Assembly (NCBI GenBank): GCA_017456465.1
Contig: JAFTJJ010000137.1
Location: forward strand, 1 to 9,730
Reading direction: 5' to 3'
Length of the DNA stretch: 9,730 nt
From: Clostridia bacterium
GTDB lineage: Bacteria; Bacillota; Clostridia; Christensenellales; UBA1242
Shown in pieces: positions 1 to 6,000 of this stretch. Under the pieces are notes generated by a model. The model made no database searches. It was not told the DNA's origin and saw nothing but the letters and a program-made list of their open reading frames with translations. Made by a program: the position numbers and the translations under genes. Position 1 is the stretch's first letter. Each line of letters opens with the position of its first letter.

Positions 1-2
1 AT

Positions 3-80
3 AAAAAGAGAGGTTTGGTTTGGGGAGTGTGTTTTGTTGTAACAATTGTTGTTGCAATTTTTTCAGTGTTTGGTTTCCCA
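3..80 (+). other. N-terminal signal peptide or uncleaved membrane anchor
   Basis: The first codons in the window read K-K-R-G. About 20 mostly hydrophobic residues follow (V, I, F, A, W, C), ending near FGFP, and then polar sequence begins (IETKRN). This is the n-region/h-region pattern of a Sec signal. No AxA cleavage site is visible at the end of the hydrophobic core, so the segment could also stay in the membrane as a type II anchor. The Cys inside it does not sit in a lipobox. The initiating codon is not in the window. Confidence 0.75.
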
Positions 81-3000
81 ATTGAGACAAAGAGAAATTC
101 AGGATCACAAAACGAAACGTTTGAACAAGCAAAGAAAACTGCTGAAGAAGTGGTGAATGTTGAAATTGAGGACACAAATTTTGTTGGTGGTGGATTTTCT
201 GTTCTGTCAAATGCCAATATAACTGCAACAAACTGCACATTTGATGACAGTTCAATTGTTGTTGAAGGTGATCTCACGCTTGAGGATTGTGTGGTTTCAG
301 GTGTGGGAATTAATGCTTCGGGCAGAAGTCTTTCGATCACAAACACAACGATTGAAGAGTGTGTGGATGATGCGATTTTTGCATCTGGAACATCTTTAAC
401 AATTGAAAAAAGTCAAATTTTGAATAATGCAGGGAATGGAGTTTCTGCAACATCGACAAATGTTTCTGTCGATGCAAGCACGATCAAAGGAAACACTGGA
501 AACGGCATTTCTTTGCTTGGTGGAAGTCTTTTGGTGGATGCAAAGGTTTTGGGGAACACAACAATTCAAGAATGCGGAAAAAATGGGATTTTTGTTGATC
601 ATTATTTTGAAGATGAGTATTATCTTACGAAAGTATATTTGGGTTCGGACGATGAGGCTGTTGCAGATCCATGGACGTTTTCAGGCAACATTTCAAACAA
701 TGTCGAACATGGCGTTTGCGTGGGCATTAATGTGGAAATGCATATGGATGGCGGAGAGATTTCGCAAAATGGAGGAAGTGGGATTTTCCAAGACGAATAT
801 ACGATTGATTATTACCCATCTATTTATGTTTCCAATGTAAACATTTTTGAAAATGACACAGATGGTGTTTATTTGAACACTGCAAATATTGTAATGTCTG
901 CTTGCAACATTTCAAACAATGGTGGGTGTGGGATTTGTGGTGATTCTGAGCCTGGTGTTAAACTTTATGAGTGTATTGTTGAAAACAATGCATCTGATGG
1001 TGTGAATCTTGATTCCGGCAATGGTTTTTGGTTTTCTATGGGAAGCACATCGATTCTCTCAAATGGTGGATATGGATTGCGTTTGCTAAATCCTGCATAT
1101 GACATGGATGTTTTGGGAACAATTTCAGGAAATCAGGGGGGGATTTTTTGTGAAGGCTATTATGATTGTTTGTTAAATATTGGAGATGGGTCTGTTGTTT
1201 CAAACAACATTTTGAAAGATGAAAATTCGAGAGGTGGAAACATTTGTTCAATTGGTGGGAACAAGTTATCAATAGCGGGCACCACAATTTCAGGTGGAAA
1301 AGCTGGAAAGGGCGCTGGTATTTATTGCGACGGAGAACTCACACTTGCTGATGTTGAGATTTCTGGAAATGAAGCATATCAGCATGGTGGCGGAATCTAT
1401 ATTGAAGATGTTGAAGAATCATGGATTGAGGATGTAATCCCAAGTCTTTATGGCACAAATTTGAGAGTCACAAACAACAAAGTTGTGGGTTCTGGTGGCT
1501 ATGGCGGTGGCATTTTTGCGACGGGGCTTTCAAACCTTACAATTTTGTCTGGTGAAATTTCAGAAAACGCTGTTGAGTATGATGGAGAGATGAGTGGCTA
1601 TGGTGGAGGACTTTCTGTGCAAAACACCCCAACATTTTTGGGAACAGACAAAGATGGTGCATTTGGAAGTGTGACCATGACTGAAAATTCAGCTTATCGC
1701 GGAGGCGCTGTGGTGGCTTATGGGGCAACAACATTGAAAGCCCAGTCGGGTTATATGGCTGAAAACAGTGCAAAAATTGGCGGGTTTGCATATGCGACAG
1801 GTGCAAAGGCTGAAATTTTGATCCAAATGGGGACAAGTGTTCAATGCAACGCTGCAACATCTTATGGTGGAGCAATTGCTTTGAACAAGAGCACACTCAC
1901 AATTGATGGCGGAGGGTTGAGCAGAAACTATATTTATGATCCCGGCAAAACAGTTTATGGTGAGGCGGTGGATGCACAAAATGGAGCAAAGGTGTATTTG
2001 AAAAAGGGGTCAATTCGTGGAGATGTGGATGACTTGGGTGATGCAAAAACCCTGAATGGTGGTGGGATTTCGCTCAGAACAGACTCACTTTTTGAAATGT
2101 TGGACGGAAGCATAAGTGATTGTTTTGCATCATCAGGTGGAGCAATTTGGTCATCGGCATCAACTGTTAACATTTATGGTGGCAACATTAATTATAACAC
2201 GGCGCACACTCATGGTGGTGGAATTTATGGAGTAAATTCAACGATTTGCATCAGCAATACAACATCTGATTATGGCAGGACAACTTCAAAATTTTTTGAT
2301 AATGTTGCAGTGTCTGGTGGAGGCGGAGCTGTTTGTGTGAAGAGTTCAACGCTTGAAATTGGAGGAGATAACACACAAATCACTGGCAATGTTGGTACTT
2401 CTGCTGGGGCAATTCACGTCACAAGTGGATCGACTCTTAATTTCAATAGTGGAACAATCTCAGAAAACTGCTCAACCGGAACGACTGCTGGTGGTGTGCA
2501 TGTGTCAACGGACTGCATCATGAACATGAGAGGTGGAACAATTTCAAACAACATTTGTGGAGTGATTTCAAGTGATGACAAAAGTTTTGATCCTGAGCAC
2601 ACATATGCACAAGGTGGTGGGCTTTATGTCACCAACAATGCGGTGTTCACAATGACAGGTGGTGTGATTGCAAACAACATTGCAAACCCACTTTCGACAA
2701 AAGAGTCAATTGGTGGAAATGTGTTTGTGCAAACTGACGGGCATTTTGTGTTTGAAGGTGGAGAAATCTCTGGTGATGCAACAACTCTTCAAGCGGTGCT
2801 TGGTGGGGGGATTGGTGGATCTGGAGACATCAAGATTTCTGGTGGAACAATCAAAGACTGTGTGGCAACTTTTGGTGGCGCGATTGGAAACTATGGTGGG
2901 TTTGTTCTCACTTTAATTGATCCAGACAACAATTCGACTTATGATGTGGACTATGTTGGTCAGCTTGCAATTTCGGGATCTCCAACAATCTCTGGAAACG

Positions 3001-6000
3001 TTGCGCAAACTGGAAACGGCATTTTTTCAAGTGGAGATGTAACTCTTGATGGAAATGTTGAAATTGCTGACATGATTTATCTTGCTGGTGTTCAGCTTGT
3101 TGAGGGGGCTGAGGCAAATGGTGAACTTGCTGGAATGAGCACAACTCATGCCATTCCAAAAATTACGCTCAGTGGAACTGGTGAGGCAAAATACAAAATC
3201 AAGTTTGTGGATGCAATTTTTGATGTTTTTGACTATGCGATCCGCATTGATGGGTCATCAAATGCAAACACATTGAGTGCGATTGTTGGCGCGCAAGCTG
3301 ACGGGCATTCAAATGATGTTAAATCTGAGATTGCGTCATTTTCGGGTGAAGGAGAAGTCGATTTCCTTTCAATGCTTGATTTTTTTGATATTGATGAAAC
3401 GGCATTTGCAAAAGCTGTGATTGATGGCTCTTTGCATTTGTTTGAAGATGGAACAACGCTGGTTTATGTTTCTTGCAATGATGACGGAATAAGAGTTGAA
3501 CAGGGAACTGGAACTGGTTATCTTTTGAATGGAACGAACCAAGCAACAGAAATTGAGGTTTCGGATGATTTTGTTGTTTATGGAATCATGACCGAAGGGT
3601 TCAAGGGGCTTGGTGTAACGCAAATTTTGATGCCAGTGACTGCCAACACGAAAATCAAGGTTGTGGGCGAAAGCGCTTTTGCAGACTGCACAAATCTTGA
3701 ACTTGTTGAATTGACTGGTGAAAACTTTGCGATTGATGCAAGTGTTTTTGATGGATGCACAAGTCTCAATTATATCAAATTTTTGGGATGTGGATCGATT
3801 GAAGACGGTGCATTTGATGGGGTTTCTCTTTCAAACATCACGCTTTCGGGGGACGGATTGGAAATTGGTCAATCGACATTCTTGAGTTCAAAGTTGACAC
3901 TTGAATCTCTTGAGGTTGGAAAAATCAAGAGTGTGGGTGAAAGGAGTTTTTATAATTTCCAAGCGCTTTTGACGGCAGTGGTGAATGCTGAAAATATTGG
4001 ATCTTATGCATTTGCAGAATCTCAAAAACTCAGTGAAGTGAATGTTGTTGACAATGGCGAATTTGACATTACTCTTGGTGACAAGGTTTTTTATGCATGT
4101 CCATTGCTTGAACGTGCAAGCATTGGATGCAGGGAAACTGCTTTTGCAAGTGAAACGGAAAACTCAATCAGTCTTGGTGTTGACGTTTTCAGAGACTGTC
4201 CAGTTCTTTCAAGTGCAGTGATTGGAAATGCTGTCAAAACAATTCCAGAAGGATTGTTCAGGTCTTGTGTGATGCTTAGAGAGGTTTCTCTTCCATTATC
4301 TTTTGATTCGATTGCTTTTGCGGCGTTTTATCAAGCTGGGAAAGATATTTCGTGGGGTGATTATGGCCTTGAAATTGTTTTGCCAACCGATGGAAGTCTC
4401 AAAAGTATTAACAGAAGAGCGTTTATGCAATCCGCAATTGGTGGTCTGTTGCTTCCTGAATCTGTGGAAACGATTGGTGAGGGGGCATTTGGTAGCTGTG
4501 CAAACCTTTCAGGCGAGGTGAGAATTCCAAACAGTGTGACAACTCTTGGAGCGAGTTCTTTTGCAAATGACAGCAAAATTACAGCGCTTATCATTGGAAC
4601 AGGAATTTCAAGTTTGTCAACAACAGTGTTTGCTGGATGCACAGGAATCACATCGCTCACTGTTAATGGACAAATTGAAGGTGGCATTTCTGCATCAATG
4701 TTTGGTGAATGTAGAAACCTCGAAATTCTCACAACGGCGAGTGATGTTGCTGCAAACGGATTTTTGGACAAAACAAATTTGTTATCTCTTGCATTCCTGA
4801 ATGGAGTGCAGAGAATTGGAGCTTCTGCGTTTGAGTGTTGTTATGGGATTCGTGGCGCAATTTATTTACCTGATTCGCTCGTGGAAATCGATGATGATGC
4901 TTTTTATGCATGTGACAGCATCACATCAATTCGATTGTCTCCAAACATTGAAGAGATTTCATCTGGAGTGTTTTCTTGTTGTTCAATTCTTGAAAATGTG
5001 AATTGGTCTGAACTTGGTTGTCTTCGTCAAATTGCAAATTCCGCATTTGAATGTACAGGACTTGTGTCGATTGAACTTCCAAGTGGACTTGAAACAATCG
5101 GGGAATATGCTTTTGTTGATTGTGCAATTCTTTCTGGAGATTTGTTGATTCCAAGCAGTGTTGAAACAATTGCTGACGGTGCATTTGCAGGTACAGCTCT
5201 AACAAATGTTTTTGCTTCAGATCAAGACACTTCAAGTCTTGTGATGATTGGATACGCTTGTTTTGAGAGATGTGCATCTCTCACATCAGCAACAATTGTG
5301 GGAAATGGTTGTGCGATCGGTGCATCTGTCTTTGCAAACTGCAGTGCGCTTGAAAGTGTTTCATTCAAGGGGGTTTTGTCACTTGACGAAAGTGTGTTCA
5401 CAGGCGATACGCTTTTGAATGTTTGTATTGAAGGCGTGATTGATGACGGACAAGTTTTTGCTTCGGGTGTGACAATAACATCGGAAACATTCATTGGTTC
5501 AAAAGAAACACTTGAAACATTGTCGCTTGTTTGTAAAAATGTGACGGGAAGTGCCTTCAATGGTTTCACAAATCTCAAAACAATTTCAAAATTGAACGCA
5601 GAGACGATTGGATCATACGCTTTTGCAAATTGCAATGCTCTTGAAGGCGAACTTGAAATTATTTCAAATAACATTGGTGAAACAGGGGGAAGAGCTTTTT
5701 ATGAATGTAACTCATTGGCAAAAGTCACTGCAGCAAGTGTTGAGGTGCTTGGGCCTTTGACGTTCAACTCATGTGACAACCTTGCTGAAGTGAATATTGG
5801 AGGAACATATTCAATTGTGCCGGACAGAATTTTCAATTCTTGTGCATCACTTCAAAAAGTTGTGTTGAATGATTCTTACACATCGATTGCTTATCGTGCA
5901 TTCAATGGATGTTCTTCGCTTACAAGTTTTGTTGTGGCCGATGGCGTGTCTTCAATTGGTGACGAGGCATTCAATGGTTGTTCTGGTTTGACGCAAGCTG

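Noticed and set aside
15..17. TTG at 15 as the true start of the giant gene
   Set aside because: Its purine-rich AGAGG is only one base away, and the open frame continues to the left edge with K-K-R-G codons that make a proper signal-peptide n-region. The start is more likely outside the window.
27..35. Lipoprotein lipobox around the early Cys (WGVC)
   Set aside because: The residue before Cys is Val, Trp sits at -3, and the Cys is at the front of the hydrophobic core instead of its end. It does not fit a lipobox.
427..840. Out-of-frame + strand frame of 137 codons inside the giant gene
   Set aside because: It overlaps the clear beta-helix reading frame, has no repeats or domain of its own, and no upstream ribosome site.
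5222..5674. Antisense open frame of 150 codons and other open frames opposite the giant gene
   Set aside because: They lie wholly within the giant gene, have no ribosome site or recognisable domain, and their composition is what repeat-rich antisense sequence gives. They are shadows.
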